64,000 bases of DNA from Acidobacteriota bacterium. Lineage in GTDB: Bacteria > Acidobacteriota > Blastocatellia > Pyrinomonadales > Pyrinomonadaceae. Position numbers and translations under genes: made by a program. Where the stretch lies: NCBI GenBank assembly GCA_025463135.1, contig JAOAPY010000045.1:1-64000 (forward strand), written 5' to 3'. Numbering within the stretch: the first letter of the stretch is position 1; each line of letters begins with the position of its first letter. Shown piece after piece: positions 54,720 to 63,533 of the stretch. Under the pieces are notes generated by a model. It had not been told where the DNA came from. It did not search any database and worked only from the letters and a program-made list of their open reading frames with translations.

Positions 54720-55220
54720 ATGCAACGGAAGCTTATTCAAGTGATCGGCATTGTCTGGACCGCGCTCTACGCGAGTGCCATCATTTGGCTCTACGCCACC
54801 GAACCGCGATCGCTGAAAGAAGTCGCTGCCAATACCCAGGTCGCCGCAGGCCTTTACGAGATCAACCAGGAAAAGTTTAATAACGGTCTGGCGCTGTTTC
54901 GTCGCGATCAATTTCGCGCCGCGCGCGACGAGTGGGCCGGAGCCGACGCGGCACAAAAGGACCCGCGCGTCCAGTTCTATATTGCCTATGCTTTCTATCG
55001 AGAGGGGTGGGGCCGCACCTACTATGACGACGCGCTTTTCAAACAGGGGCTCGCGGCTGTCGGCCGCGCCATTAACCTGGCCCCTAACGGTTCGTTAACC
55101 GTCGACGATCCCGACCTGCAATTGCATACGGCGGCGGAACTGAAGGTGGAACTGGAGCAGGGCACGGAAAAAAGCTGGAGCGATCTGAACCCGCTCAAAG
55201 TGTTTCGCCAACGCAAATGA
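54720..55220 (+). CDS. membrane-anchored TPR-like protein
   Basis: 166 residues. An N-terminal TM helix (~7-26) is followed by helical repeats (~42-130, with GLALFRRDQFRAARDEW and QFYIAYAFYREGWG) resembling two TPR units. The C-terminus is acidic then basic. The function is unknown. The stop overlaps the ATG of the next membrane-protein gene by four bases, so the two proteins are probably partners. Confidence 0.72.
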   Translation: MQRKLIQVIGIVWTALYASAIIWLYATEPRSLKEVAANTQVAAGLYEINQEKFNNGLALFRRDQFRAARDEWAGADAAQKDPRVQFYIAYAFYREGWGRTYYDDALFKQGLAAVGRAINLAPNGSLTVDDPDLQLHTAAELKVELEQGTEKSWSDLNPLKVFRQRK

Positions 55221-55951
55221 AGCACCAGGACTATACGGACCGAAACCGGCAACTGCTGCACTTCGTCGTGCTTCCCACTGTCCTGCTCACCGTGGCTTTC
55301 CTCGGTGGTTTGCGCGTCGATGCGCACACGAAACAATTTATTTTTCTGCCGCCGCCGCTCGTAACACTCGTGCTGGCCGCTCTATTGAGTTCGCTGTTTG
55401 TGCGGGCCAGGGCGATCGATTTGCAGCGCTGGCTGGCAATCGAACAACCGATGGTTACGAACGTCGCCCACTTGCTTACGCTGCTGACACTGTTTTTCGC
55501 ATCGGCCCAGGCATTCAACTCAGTCCTGCCCGAAAGCGGCTTGCTGCACTGGATGTTCTCATTCTTCTTCCTCTGGACGCTTTGGACCAACCAGTTTTCA
55601 GCATTTGATGCCCGGCGGTTGCTGCGGAGCTTGACCGTCCTTTTCGGCACCGCGTTCATGCTCAAGCATCTGCTGGTCTCCGGCCTGTACGCTTCAGAGG
55701 GTGGTTGGTTAAGCCGGCTGACTGCGACCTTGCTACAGGGTATTGCGGTCAGCTCTCCAGGATTTGCGCCAGCCACCGGTTACATCTCATTTCTGGCGCT
55801 CGCGCTTTATGTGGGCGCACTCGTGATGATGTCCCCCGTGCCCCTTCCGCCGGCCCCGATTGCCGGGCAGGATTTGATCAGAGACGGTGAAGAATCGGGG
55901 AAACTGTTAGAGCCGGCGGTCCCTCTCGAAAAACGAAACTCGTCAGACTGA
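55217..55951 (+). CDS. hypothetical multi-pass membrane protein
   Basis: 244 residues with about six hydrophobic segments (~13-33, ~45-62, ~78-96, ~108-124, ~140-160, ~185-205) and a polar C-terminus. The family was not recognised. It is translationally coupled to the TPR gene and ends in a short overlap with the convergent S4-domain gene. Confidence 0.7.
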   Translation: MKHQDYTDRNRQLLHFVVLPTVLLTVAFLGGLRVDAHTKQFIFLPPPLVTLVLAALLSSLFVRARAIDLQRWLAIEQPMVTNVAHLLTLLTLFFASAQAFNSVLPESGLLHWMFSFFFLWTLWTNQFSAFDARRLLRSLTVLFGTAFMLKHLLVSGLYASEGGWLSRLTATLLQGIAVSSPGFAPATGYISFLALALYVGALVMMSPVPLPPAPIAGQDLIRDGEESGKLLEPAVPLEKRNSSD

Positions 55952-56230
55952 AAGACTCACGGTCGAATCGTCCAACTCTTCATCCTTAATTGTTGTGTAG
56001 AGAGTAGCTGCCTCGGTCTTTGCGACCGAGCGCGCGGTGGGAACACTGGTCACGCACACGATCCGCAAACGATTTCTGATCCGCAGACTAATCTCGTCCG
56101 CGGGTTTCACGCTGTGCGCCGATTTCGCGGGTTTGCCGTTGATGGACACCAGACCCGCGTCGCACAGTTTCTGAGCAAGTGAACGACCCGGGCAAAGACG
56201 ACTGAGTTTGAGGAAGAGATCGAGGCGCAT
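55943..56230 (-). CDS. S4-domain RNA-binding protein (Hsp15-like)
   Basis: 95 residues from ATG 56230; a longer frame to 56314 would be the translation of the adjacent palindrome. The S4 fold is readable: MRLDLFLKLSRLCPGRSLAQKL, GLVSINGKPAKSAHSVKPADEISL. The C-terminus is extended and acidic. Such small S4 proteins bind rRNA or stalled 50S-tRNA complexes. The ribosome-binding site is weak at this start. It lies downstream of the isomerase gene across a palindromic element. Confidence 0.75.
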   Translation of the reverse strand: MRLDLFLKLSRLCPGRSLAQKLCDAGLVSINGKPAKSAHSVKPADEISLRIRNRLRIVCVTSVPTARSVAKTEAATLYTTIKDEELDDSTVSLSV

Positions 56231-56247
56231 TTGCGGCTGATAAAGAC

Positions 56248-56331
56248 GTCCGACAAAATTCAGTTTGTGGATATGTGCGGGATTTGATGTCACCTCTGGG
56301 GCGCACAGCGACAAACTGAAGTTTGTCGGAC
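56248..56331. repeat. GTCCGACAAACT family element, copy 7
   Basis: GTCCGACAAAATTCAGTTTG at the left, and GACAAACTGAAGTTTGTCGG ending at 56330 on the right. It ends 3 nt beyond the isomerase stop (56335-56337) and could be translated as an N-terminal extension of the S4 protein from an upstream start. Confidence 0.87.
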
Positions 56332-56334
56332 CGA

Positions 56335-57480
56335 CTACGGCTTGGGAAAGATTTTCAGAAACTTGCCTTTGCCTTTCTTGGCAGGCTTGGCTTCCGAAGC
56401 ACCAGTGCTGGTAACAATCGCTTCGGGCTTGAGCTTCAACACCGCCGCCACGCCTTCACGGTATTTTTCAGAGACACTGATATAGGATTCGTTGCGCAGT
56501 TTTTGCAAGTAGTCCTCGCGGGCCTTCGGTGCTTTCTCCGTAGTCATCGCCTCGCGAACCTGATTCTCAGCAAACACAGACGCATCACTGCCCGCCGTCC
56601 GCGCATCCACGCGAAAGATTTGATAACCATCGTTGGTTCGCAAAGGCTCGCTGATGCCGCCCGACGGAACCTTCTTGATTGCACCGGCCACATCTTCGCG
56701 CAGGTTTGGTATTTCAAAGACGCCTACCTGCCCCTGGGTCTTGAGAGCGGTGCGTTCGCCGGCCTGCTCGCGTTCGGAATTCGCCACGGCCAGCGCCTTA
56801 AAGTCACCGCCCGCGCGCAGTTGGGCCACGAGCTTTTCCGCCAACGCCTTTACGTCGGCCTCATTCTTTCCGGCCAGACTCAAATATATCTCAGAGAGAG
56901 TTATGGTCTCAGCCTTCTTAAACTTGTCCTTGTGAGCATCAAAGTAAGTATGCAGCTCACCCATGGTCGGCGAGAAGTAAAGCTTTGAATCCACTTCCTC
57001 CTGAAGCACCGCTTGCTTCATGATTTCCGCGCGCATGGTGGCGCGCGTGGCCACCGGATCGATGCCGGACTCGCGCATTGCCCGCTCCATCTCCACGATG
57101 GTTTTGAAACCCTGCTCCTTCATCACATCGACCATACGGCGGTTGACCTCGTCCTCAACCTTCTGACTCATCTCCAGCTCTTTGCCTTTTTGCAATAACA
57201 ATTGTTCATTGATGAGTGTTGCAATCAAGTCGTCGCGATGTTTCGCGACTTCTTCGGTAGCTTGTTGCTCGGTCATGCGACCATCTTGTTTGAGGGCGTC
57301 AATCCGTTCCTTCATTTCGCGCTTGAGTTGTGAAAGCGTAATGACATCGTCGTTGACCTGGGCGATAACTTCGTCAACAACCTGCAGCTCGCCTTCCTGG
57401 GCCAGGGCAAGTGAGGGAACCAGCATAATGATGAAGGCAAGGGCCGTCAGGCCCGCCAGGCGTGTAATTCTAAAATTCAC
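56335..57480 (-). CDS. periplasmic peptidyl-prolyl isomerase (SurA-like)
   Basis: 381 residues from GTG 57480, with AGGAG upstream. Signal peptide ~1-28 (ALAQEG). A SurA-type N-terminal chaperone domain (~33-180, VDEVIAQVNDDVITLSQLKRE) precedes one parvulin domain (~185-305, with GGDFKALA and KVPSGGISEPL). A short basic tail follows. It likely helps outer-membrane proteins fold. It lies downstream of mfd on the same strand. Confidence 0.88.
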   Translation of the reverse strand: MNFRITRLAGLTALAFIIMLVPSLALAQEGELQVVDEVIAQVNDDVITLSQLKREMKERIDALKQDGRMTEQQATEEVAKHRDDLIATLINEQLLLQKGKELEMSQKVEDEVNRRMVDVMKEQGFKTIVEMERAMRESGIDPVATRATMRAEIMKQAVLQEEVDSKLYFSPTMGELHTYFDAHKDKFKKAETITLSEIYLSLAGKNEADVKALAEKLVAQLRAGGDFKALAVANSEREQAGERTALKTQGQVGVFEIPNLREDVAGAIKKVPSGGISEPLRTNDGYQIFRVDARTAGSDASVFAENQVREAMTTEKAPKAREDYLQKLRNESYISVSEKYREGVAAVLKLKPEAIVTSTGASEAKPAKKGKGKFLKIFPKP

Positions 57481-57632
57481 TTAAATACTCCTATGGGGAT
57501 CAAAGACACTGCGATCCGGGAATCCACAAAAATCGTACTTCTTAAATTCGCACTGTCGCTTCGGATTCGTGGATTCATTTTGGGGAAGTTAAAACAGCCA
57601 ATACGCAGTTGGCACTTAAGAAGCTGTTGATT

Positions 57633-60600
57633 CTAATCTGTCACTCTGATTTCCAGCAACACGGCGCGCGCGATCTCCAACAAGCCCTCTTCGTCGTCTT
57701 CATCGAGGATGACCCGTAAAACCCCACTGGGAGAGAAACTTGCGCCTCGGCGCCAATTGAGAAAAATAGCCAGCCTTTCCGGCGCTACATTCGCTTTTTC
57801 AGCCAGTTTGATCGCGATTCCGTCTGCCGTCTTGTCAATAGAAATAACGCGAATTTGCTCTGCCAGCCGTCGCAAACCGGCATATTCAAACAGCCGTTCC
57901 ACCGATACCGGCAAGCGACCATAACGATCCTCTGTCTCGGTTTTAATGCCGGCCAGGGTCTCTTCGTCCCGGGCCGAGGACACTCGTTTATAGGTGCGCA
58001 ACCGCTGTCCCATGTCCTGGATATAATCATCCGAAATCGCGACATCGACACCGAGATTGATCGAAACCGAGGTTTCGTCTTCAATCGCCTCACCGCGCAA
58101 CTCAGCGACTGTACGTTCGAGCATCTGCGTGTAAAGATCGAAACCCAGCGCGTCCATGTGACCCGATTGCTGGCCCCCCAGGAAATTTCCTGCCCCGCGC
58201 AATTCCAGATCGAGGGCGGCGATTCTGAATCCGGCGCCCAGGTCTGAGAACTCGCGGATTGCCGCCAGGCGTCGCCGGGCTATCGGAGAAAGCTCTTGCT
58301 CGTTCGGTATCAAAAGGTAAGCGTAGGCGCGGCGATTTGAACGACCTACTCGCCCACGTAGTTGATAAAGCTGAGAAAGACCGTAGTTATCAGCGCGATT
58401 TATGATGATTGTGTTCGCACGGGGGATGTCTATGCCGTTCTCGATGATCGTGGTCGCTACCAGCACATCGTACTTATAGTCAATGAAATCGAGCATCACG
58501 CGCTCCATTTCTTTTTCGTTCATCTGGCCATGGCCCACCACCAGCCGCGCCTGCGGCACCAGACGCTGCACCAGGGCGGCAATCGTCTCAATGGTTTCAA
58601 CGCGATTGTGAATGAAAAAGACCTGGCCGCCGCGCGCGAGTTCCAACTCGATGGCGGACTTAACCACATTATCGGAAAACTGTACCACCTGTGTTTGAAT
58701 CGCCAGACGGTTGCGCGGCGGAGTTTCGATAAGCGACATGTCGCGCAGACCCGTCAGCGACATGTTGAGCGTCCGGGGAATGGGCGTAGCGGAAAGCGTC
58801 AACACGTCGACACGTTTCTTCAAATGTTTGAGCCGCTCTTTGTGCGCCACGCCAAAGCGCTGTTCTTCATCTACAACCACCAGACCCAGATCTTTGAAGC
58901 GCACATCTTTTGAAAGCAACCGGTGCGTCCCGATAACCACATCAATGTCCCCTGCTTCAACGCGTTTGGAGATTTCTTTCTGTTCCTTTGGGGAGCGAAA
59001 GCGGGAGAGCAATTCAACCTTGACGGGAAACGGAACAAAGCGTTTTCGAAAAGTATCAAAGTGCTGATAGGCGAGCACCGTGGTCGGTGTGAGCACGGCT
59101 GTTTGCTTGCCTTCCATCACCGCTTTGAAAGCAGCGCGCATTGCCACTTCGGTTTTTCCGTAGCCGACATCGCCGCAAAGCAAGCGGTCCATGGGCACGG
59201 CTTCTTCCATGTCGTGTTTTACATCTTCAATCGCGGTCTCTTGATCAGGTGTCAGCACATATTCAAATCCGTCTTCGAACTCGCGTTGCCAGGGCGTGTC
59301 ACCGGCAAAAGCGAACCCGCCCACCAGCTTGCGTTCGGCATACAGGCGCAGCAGTTCGTCGGCCATGTCGCGCATTGCACGCTTGGCTTTGGCTTTTGTT
59401 TTCTGCCAGCCCAGCCCGCCCAGGCGATCGAGGTTGGGCTGATGGCCTTCGGCGCTCGAATAGCGCTGGACCAGATCGAGTCGCTCGACGGGAACGTAAA
59501 GTTTCGCTTCCTCGGCATAAAACAGCAGCATGAACTCGCCGCGCGTCGCGCCCAAATCGAGTACCTGCAAACCGCCAAACCGGCCAATGCCGTGGTCCAC
59601 GTGCACGACGAAGTCACCGACTTTCAGATCGCGAAAGTCCGAAAGAAACGCTGCTGTCTTCAGCTTGCGCCTTCTGCCTTCTGCTTTCTGCCTTCTGCCT
59701 TCCGTCCCTGCCCCGCGGTGTTCCACTGCTGCTTCCGTGGCTTCGTCAAACAGATCACCTTCGATATGGACCACCAACGCGGCAGAGGGCATTTCAAATC
59801 CGCCCGTCAAACGTCCGACGGTAACGATGACCGGATCAGATGGACCTGAATCCGTGGTCTCTTCGACCAGGGCCAGGCGCGCATGAACGTTGTACTCGGC
59901 AAGAATTTCGGAAACTCGCTCGGCCACGCCCAGGCTGGGCATCACAAAGAGTGTTGTGCCGCCTCTTTCCCTGGTCTTCAGTGTTGCTTCGGCGAGATCA
60001 GCCAGACGCCCGTGATAGCGCATGACTGATTGCGACTTCCACTCAATCTCCGGAGCGCTGTTGACTGTGGGGAAAAGGAAGAGTGGCCGGCGCTGGCCCT
60101 TTGTCCTTCCCAACTGGACCTGCGGCGCCTCAGCCTCGAGCGCGATTGCCTGGTCGGTTTGCGCCGCCGCGCGACCCAGGGTCCGGAGTTCGAGACGCAC
60201 ATTCGCATCCAGCTTCGCGCGCAAATCTTCCACCGTCAGATAGAGCTCTTCCGGAGCGAGTCCGATGTCGTCGGCGGCATCTGTCTGAGCAAAGCGGTCC
60301 GCGAGCGTTTGATAGACATCAGACAGATGCCCTTCAATACCTCCTGGCTCATCGATGACGAACACCGTGTCTTTCAAATAATCAAAAACTGATGAGTTCC
60401 TTTCGATCACCAGCGGCAATAACCATTCCCAGCCGGCAAACGATTCTCCCTCATCGGCAAACACCGTGCGGTCCGTCAGGGCGCGCGTGTAGCGAGCGTC
60501 GGCCCAACGTTCGCGGGCGAATTCAGCCCACAAACGAAAGTCGCCGCTGTTGACTGACAGCTCACGCATAGGCGCGATCTCAGCCACCGTCAGCTGCGTC

Positions 60601-61298
60601 AGAGAAAGTTGCGTCTCAGGATCGAATTCGCGAATTGACTCAACCGCATCGCCAAAAAATTCGATGCGCACCGGGGCCAAGTGGCCGGGAGACCAGACAT
60701 CAAGAATGCCGCCGCGCATGGAAAACTCACCGACCGCGCCCACCGGATCTTCGCGCATATAGCCTGAGGCGATTAATTTTTCGACGAGCTCTTCAGGCGA
60801 ATGATCTTCATCGCGCCCGAGCACGGAGCCACTTTGCGCCAGCGCCGTCGGCGCGACTGTTTTCCGCGCCAGCGCCCGGGCCGTCAGCAAGACAAAGTCC
60901 GGGGGCTCGCGGGTTATCTGCCACAGGGTCAGGGCCCGCTGTTCGAGAGTCTCGGCGTGAGGCGACGAACCGGCGTAGGGATCACTCTCGGAGGCGGGCA
61001 GCAGCAGGACGTTTTTGTCACACCTTGTCTTGCCATGCAGCGCGCAATACCAAAACCGCAGGTCACGTTCCCAGGCCTCCAGATCGTGATTCGATTGGGC
61101 GACGATGGTGAATGACTTTCCCGTATCACGCTGCAAGGTTGCCAGGGCGAGCGCGCGCGCTGGTTCGGAAACCAGACCACTGATGGAGATCACACGAGTA
61201 CCACGGCGTATTTCCGCGACCAGTTGATCGTGCGCACCTTCGGCCACGCGTCGCAGCGCGCTTTGCAGGATCGGAGTTGATTCGAGGGCACTACTCAT
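57633..61298 (-). CDS. mfd: transcription-repair coupling factor
   Basis: 1,221 residues with the full Mfd order: UvrB-homology (~1-330), D3/linker, RNA-polymerase-interacting domain (~555-630, DFVVHVDHGIGRFGGLQ), translocase with Walker A GDVGYGKTE (~700-708), DEEQRFGV and HNRVETI, then the C-terminal TRCF domain (~1060-1180). It removes stalled RNA polymerase and recruits UvrA. At ~524-540 a basic insertion GTEGRRQKAEGRRRKLK is encoded by a 7-bp tandem repeat (59671-59703). The insert lies at the boundary before the polymerase-interacting domain, where extra length may be tolerated. Confidence 0.95.
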   Translation of the reverse strand: MSSALESTPILQSALRRVAEGAHDQLVAEIRRGTRVISISGLVSEPARALALATLQRDTGKSFTIVAQSNHDLEAWERDLRFWYCALHGKTRCDKNVLLLPASESDPYAGSSPHAETLEQRALTLWQITREPPDFVLLTARALARKTVAPTALAQSGSVLGRDEDHSPEELVEKLIASGYMREDPVGAVGEFSMRGGILDVWSPGHLAPVRIEFFGDAVESIREFDPETQLSLTQLTVAEIAPMRELSVNSGDFRLWAEFARERWADARYTRALTDRTVFADEGESFAGWEWLLPLVIERNSSVFDYLKDTVFVIDEPGGIEGHLSDVYQTLADRFAQTDAADDIGLAPEELYLTVEDLRAKLDANVRLELRTLGRAAAQTDQAIALEAEAPQVQLGRTKGQRRPLFLFPTVNSAPEIEWKSQSVMRYHGRLADLAEATLKTRERGGTTLFVMPSLGVAERVSEILAEYNVHARLALVEETTDSGPSDPVIVTVGRLTGGFEMPSAALVVHIEGDLFDEATEAAVEHRGAGTEGRRQKAEGRRRKLKTAAFLSDFRDLKVGDFVVHVDHGIGRFGGLQVLDLGATRGEFMLLFYAEEAKLYVPVERLDLVQRYSSAEGHQPNLDRLGGLGWQKTKAKAKRAMRDMADELLRLYAERKLVGGFAFAGDTPWQREFEDGFEYVLTPDQETAIEDVKHDMEEAVPMDRLLCGDVGYGKTEVAMRAAFKAVMEGKQTAVLTPTTVLAYQHFDTFRKRFVPFPVKVELLSRFRSPKEQKEISKRVEAGDIDVVIGTHRLLSKDVRFKDLGLVVVDEEQRFGVAHKERLKHLKKRVDVLTLSATPIPRTLNMSLTGLRDMSLIETPPRNRLAIQTQVVQFSDNVVKSAIELELARGGQVFFIHNRVETIETIAALVQRLVPQARLVVGHGQMNEKEMERVMLDFIDYKYDVLVATTIIENGIDIPRANTIIINRADNYGLSQLYQLRGRVGRSNRRAYAYLLIPNEQELSPIARRRLAAIREFSDLGAGFRIAALDLELRGAGNFLGGQQSGHMDALGFDLYTQMLERTVAELRGEAIEDETSVSINLGVDVAISDDYIQDMGQRLRTYKRVSSARDEETLAGIKTETEDRYGRLPVSVERLFEYAGLRRLAEQIRVISIDKTADGIAIKLAEKANVAPERLAIFLNWRRGASFSPSGVLRVILDEDDEEGLLEIARAVLLEIRVTD
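59671..59703 (-). repeat. in-frame heptad tandem repeat within mfd
   Basis: About four and a half copies of CTTCTGC (one TTTCTGC variant) on the plus strand. Read in the gene's frame they give R/Q/K/A/E/G-type residues. 7-bp repeats of this exact type are widespread in intergenic DNA of cyanobacteria and some other bacteria. Confidence 0.85.
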
Positions 61299-61717
61299 GA
61301 GTGGAAACAGTCTGCGGCGCGAGGTTCGTCCACGAACCCCCCGCTCAATATAATTAAGTCAGGAAAAGAATAGCGGAACCAGCGCGAGGTGTCGATTGGG
61401 GGTACATGCATTCGGCAGTGCTTTATTAGGAATAACATTCTCTAACGGAGCCACTACCGTACATTCGTACATTCAAGATCCGGTACATTCAAGATCCTTG
61501 ACAGGTCGCGAATCCGAAGGTTAAGGTCGCCCTATAGGATTTGGTTACCTAACAAGAGTCCTGCTCTCACAAAGACTTCACTCATGTTACCTAACCTCGA
61601 CTGTCGTGAGCGGCGCGGGTCCCTAAGAGGCTCAACTTAGTGACTCATTCAGCAACGAGCCGTGCTGAATCGACAGAAGCCACCGACCAATGCGACGACA
61701 TTGCTTACGGAGGTGTC
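61299..61717. other. divergent gap between mfd and an exported protein gene
   Basis: No gene found. A tandem GTACATTC(A/G) motif is repeated around 61460-61495 (ACCGTACATTCGTACATTC then GGTACATTCAAGATCC). Both promoters must lie here, but none is clear. Confidence 0.45.
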
Positions 61718-62242
61718 TTGAAAACGCGTAGTCAGAAACTCTTGATTATTTTGTGCGGTGTAGTGGTTGGGGTCGTGGTCTTTGCCATAACCTCCATCGC
61801 GAGACGCCGTTCAGAGCAGAACACTCCGGCTCAAAAACGAGAAACGGTGACCTCTGTGCCGCAAATAGTTACGTGCGTAAAAAGACTTACCATTGTGAAA
61901 GCAGAGTTGCTGCAGTCGGGAACGCCGGACGCAGCTCTCGTGGTTGAGTTGAAGAATGAGGCAGAGGTGGGCATCACTGCTATTGTACTGTCAACTACTC
62001 GCGACCGAGAAACATACGAGATCACAAGGAGCGCATCGTTTAGCGAGGATGGAAACCCAAAAACTGTCATCGAACCGCACAGCTCCGGAAAAATGACGAT
62101 GGCCCTCCCCTTCCCTCAGGCCAGCATTCAGATCGGTGGGGTTTTATACTCAGATGGCACCGAAGAGGGTTGTAAATCATCCCTAAAGACTCTCCATGGG
62201 ATGATGAAGGATGAGTTGAAACGTAAACAGGCAGGCCAGTAG
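61718..62242 (+). CDS. membrane-anchored hypothetical protein
   Basis: 174 residues from a TTG at 61718, which has GGAGG 4-8 nt upstream; a GTG at 61640 would give a longer form of 200 residues without a ribosome-binding site. A basic N-terminus (KTRSQK) and TM helix (~8-27) precede a beta-rich extracytoplasmic domain (~50-165). A conserved-looking GVLYSDGTEEGC occurs near the end. The family was not recognised. Composition is more AT-rich than mfd. It is followed 15 bp later by the calcium-binding protein gene, so they are likely co-transcribed. Confidence 0.7.
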   Translation: MKTRSQKLLIILCGVVVGVVVFAITSIARRRSEQNTPAQKRETVTSVPQIVTCVKRLTIVKAELLQSGTPDAALVVELKNEAEVGITAIVLSTTRDRETYEITRSASFSEDGNPKTVIEPHSSGKMTMALPFPQASIQIGGVLYSDGTEEGCKSSLKTLHGMMKDELKRKQAGQ

Positions 62243-62257
62243 AGAGCACTCCCCCTC

Positions 62258-63373
62258 ATGAGAAAACTTCTAATCACACTGGCATTACTGACGATGAGCG
62301 CCTTCTTGACTTTTAAAGTCCTAGGGGCCTGCGGAACCTACATTCAACCCGAAAGCAGCGATACCTTTAGTGGAACACAATGCGTCACAAGCTTCTCCAA
62401 AACCGCTCACTGGCACCTCTTCTTTATCGATGGCCATGAGACCCATGACCTCCAAGTTACCGAGCCTGGTCATTGTTATGGGGGTCTTTACGCCTGCTAT
62501 CCTGGCTTTGATGCGCCTTATTGGGTGGAAACATCGGTGGGCAAATGGAATCAACGAACTCATGAACCGGATATTAATCTCTCTACCACTCAATGTGTCT
62601 ACGATTCATCGTCCACTACAAATCATTACTACACCTATAACTGCTTAGCCCAATGCGGAGGGCAAACAGACTACACCAATTACTCATCCGGATGTATCGG
62701 GAGTCTTACCAATAACGGCGGTACCTGCGGCAAACCTCAATGGTTCCAAAACAAGTGTTTGGATGGCGGCGAATCTTATAGCGAAGAGTTTTGTCGCTGT
62801 GAGGCAACTTCCCCTATTGTGATAGATATTAATGGGGATGGGGTTTCGTTAACTGATGCTGCCGGCGGCGTGAGTTTCGATCTCAATGGCGATGGAAACC
62901 GTGAACAACTTGCATGGACTTCAGCGTCGTCGGACGATGTCTTCCTGTCGCTTGATACTAACGGCAATGGAATAATCGACGACGGTACTGAATTATTCGG
63001 GAATTTCACCCCTCAACCCGCACCACCAGAGGGCCTTGAGCATAACGGCTTCATAGCCTTAGCTGAGTTTGATAAACCTGAAAATGGCGGCAATGAGGAC
63101 GGAATCATTGATGGGCACGATAAGATCTTCTCCTCTCTGAGGTTGTGGCGAGACAGCAACCATAATGGTATTTCTGAAAGGACAGAGCTTCATACGCTGT
63201 CTGAAATGGGCTTGAAAAGCCTGGATCTTACTTACAAAGCATCAAAGCGCATGGATCAATTTGGGAATCGCTTTCGTTATCGGGCCAAGGTAAAGGACAT
63301 TAACGGATCGCAAGTTGGGAGATGGGCCTGGGATGTAATCTTGAAAGTGAGTCCGACATCTGAAAGTCCCTGA
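62258..63373 (+). CDS. exported Cys-rich protein with calcium-binding repeats
   Basis: 371 residues. Signal peptide ~1-24. The N-terminal half is Cys- and aromatic-rich (at least 12 Cys, ~25-180), probably disulfide-bonded. The C-terminal half has EF-hand/dockerin-like loops: DINGDGVSL (~187), DLNGDGNRE (~208), DTNGNGIID (~233), DGIIDGHD (~280) and DSNHNGISE (~298). Such D-x-(D/N)-x-D-G loops bind calcium. It is separate in sequence from the propeller proteins at the left of the window, but dockerin-like loops recur here. The function is unknown. Base composition is lower in GC than the housekeeping genes. Confidence 0.78.
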   Translation: MRKLLITLALLTMSAFLTFKVLGACGTYIQPESSDTFSGTQCVTSFSKTAHWHLFFIDGHETHDLQVTEPGHCYGGLYACYPGFDAPYWVETSVGKWNQRTHEPDINLSTTQCVYDSSSTTNHYYTYNCLAQCGGQTDYTNYSSGCIGSLTNNGGTCGKPQWFQNKCLDGGESYSEEFCRCEATSPIVIDINGDGVSLTDAAGGVSFDLNGDGNREQLAWTSASSDDVFLSLDTNGNGIIDDGTELFGNFTPQPAPPEGLEHNGFIALAEFDKPENGGNEDGIIDGHDKIFSSLRLWRDSNHNGISERTELHTLSEMGLKSLDLTYKASKRMDQFGNRFRYRAKVKDINGSQVGRWAWDVILKVSPTSESP

Positions 63374-63533
63374 GCGGCCATCCATACCTTCCATGTCCAG
63401 CGCAAGAAAGTGTCCCTGGCATCCTAAAAGGAAACACTCCTTGAAAGGCGATCAGCAGCTTAATCGCAAATATTTGAACTTTGCGTAGGCCGGGCGCCGG
63501 GCACTTCTCGTCTGAATCACCGTAACCCGATTC

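Noticed and set aside
56231-56314. 28-residue N-terminal extension of the S4-domain protein
   Set aside because: It would be a translation of the palindromic element; the S4 fold starts at MRLDLFL (56230).
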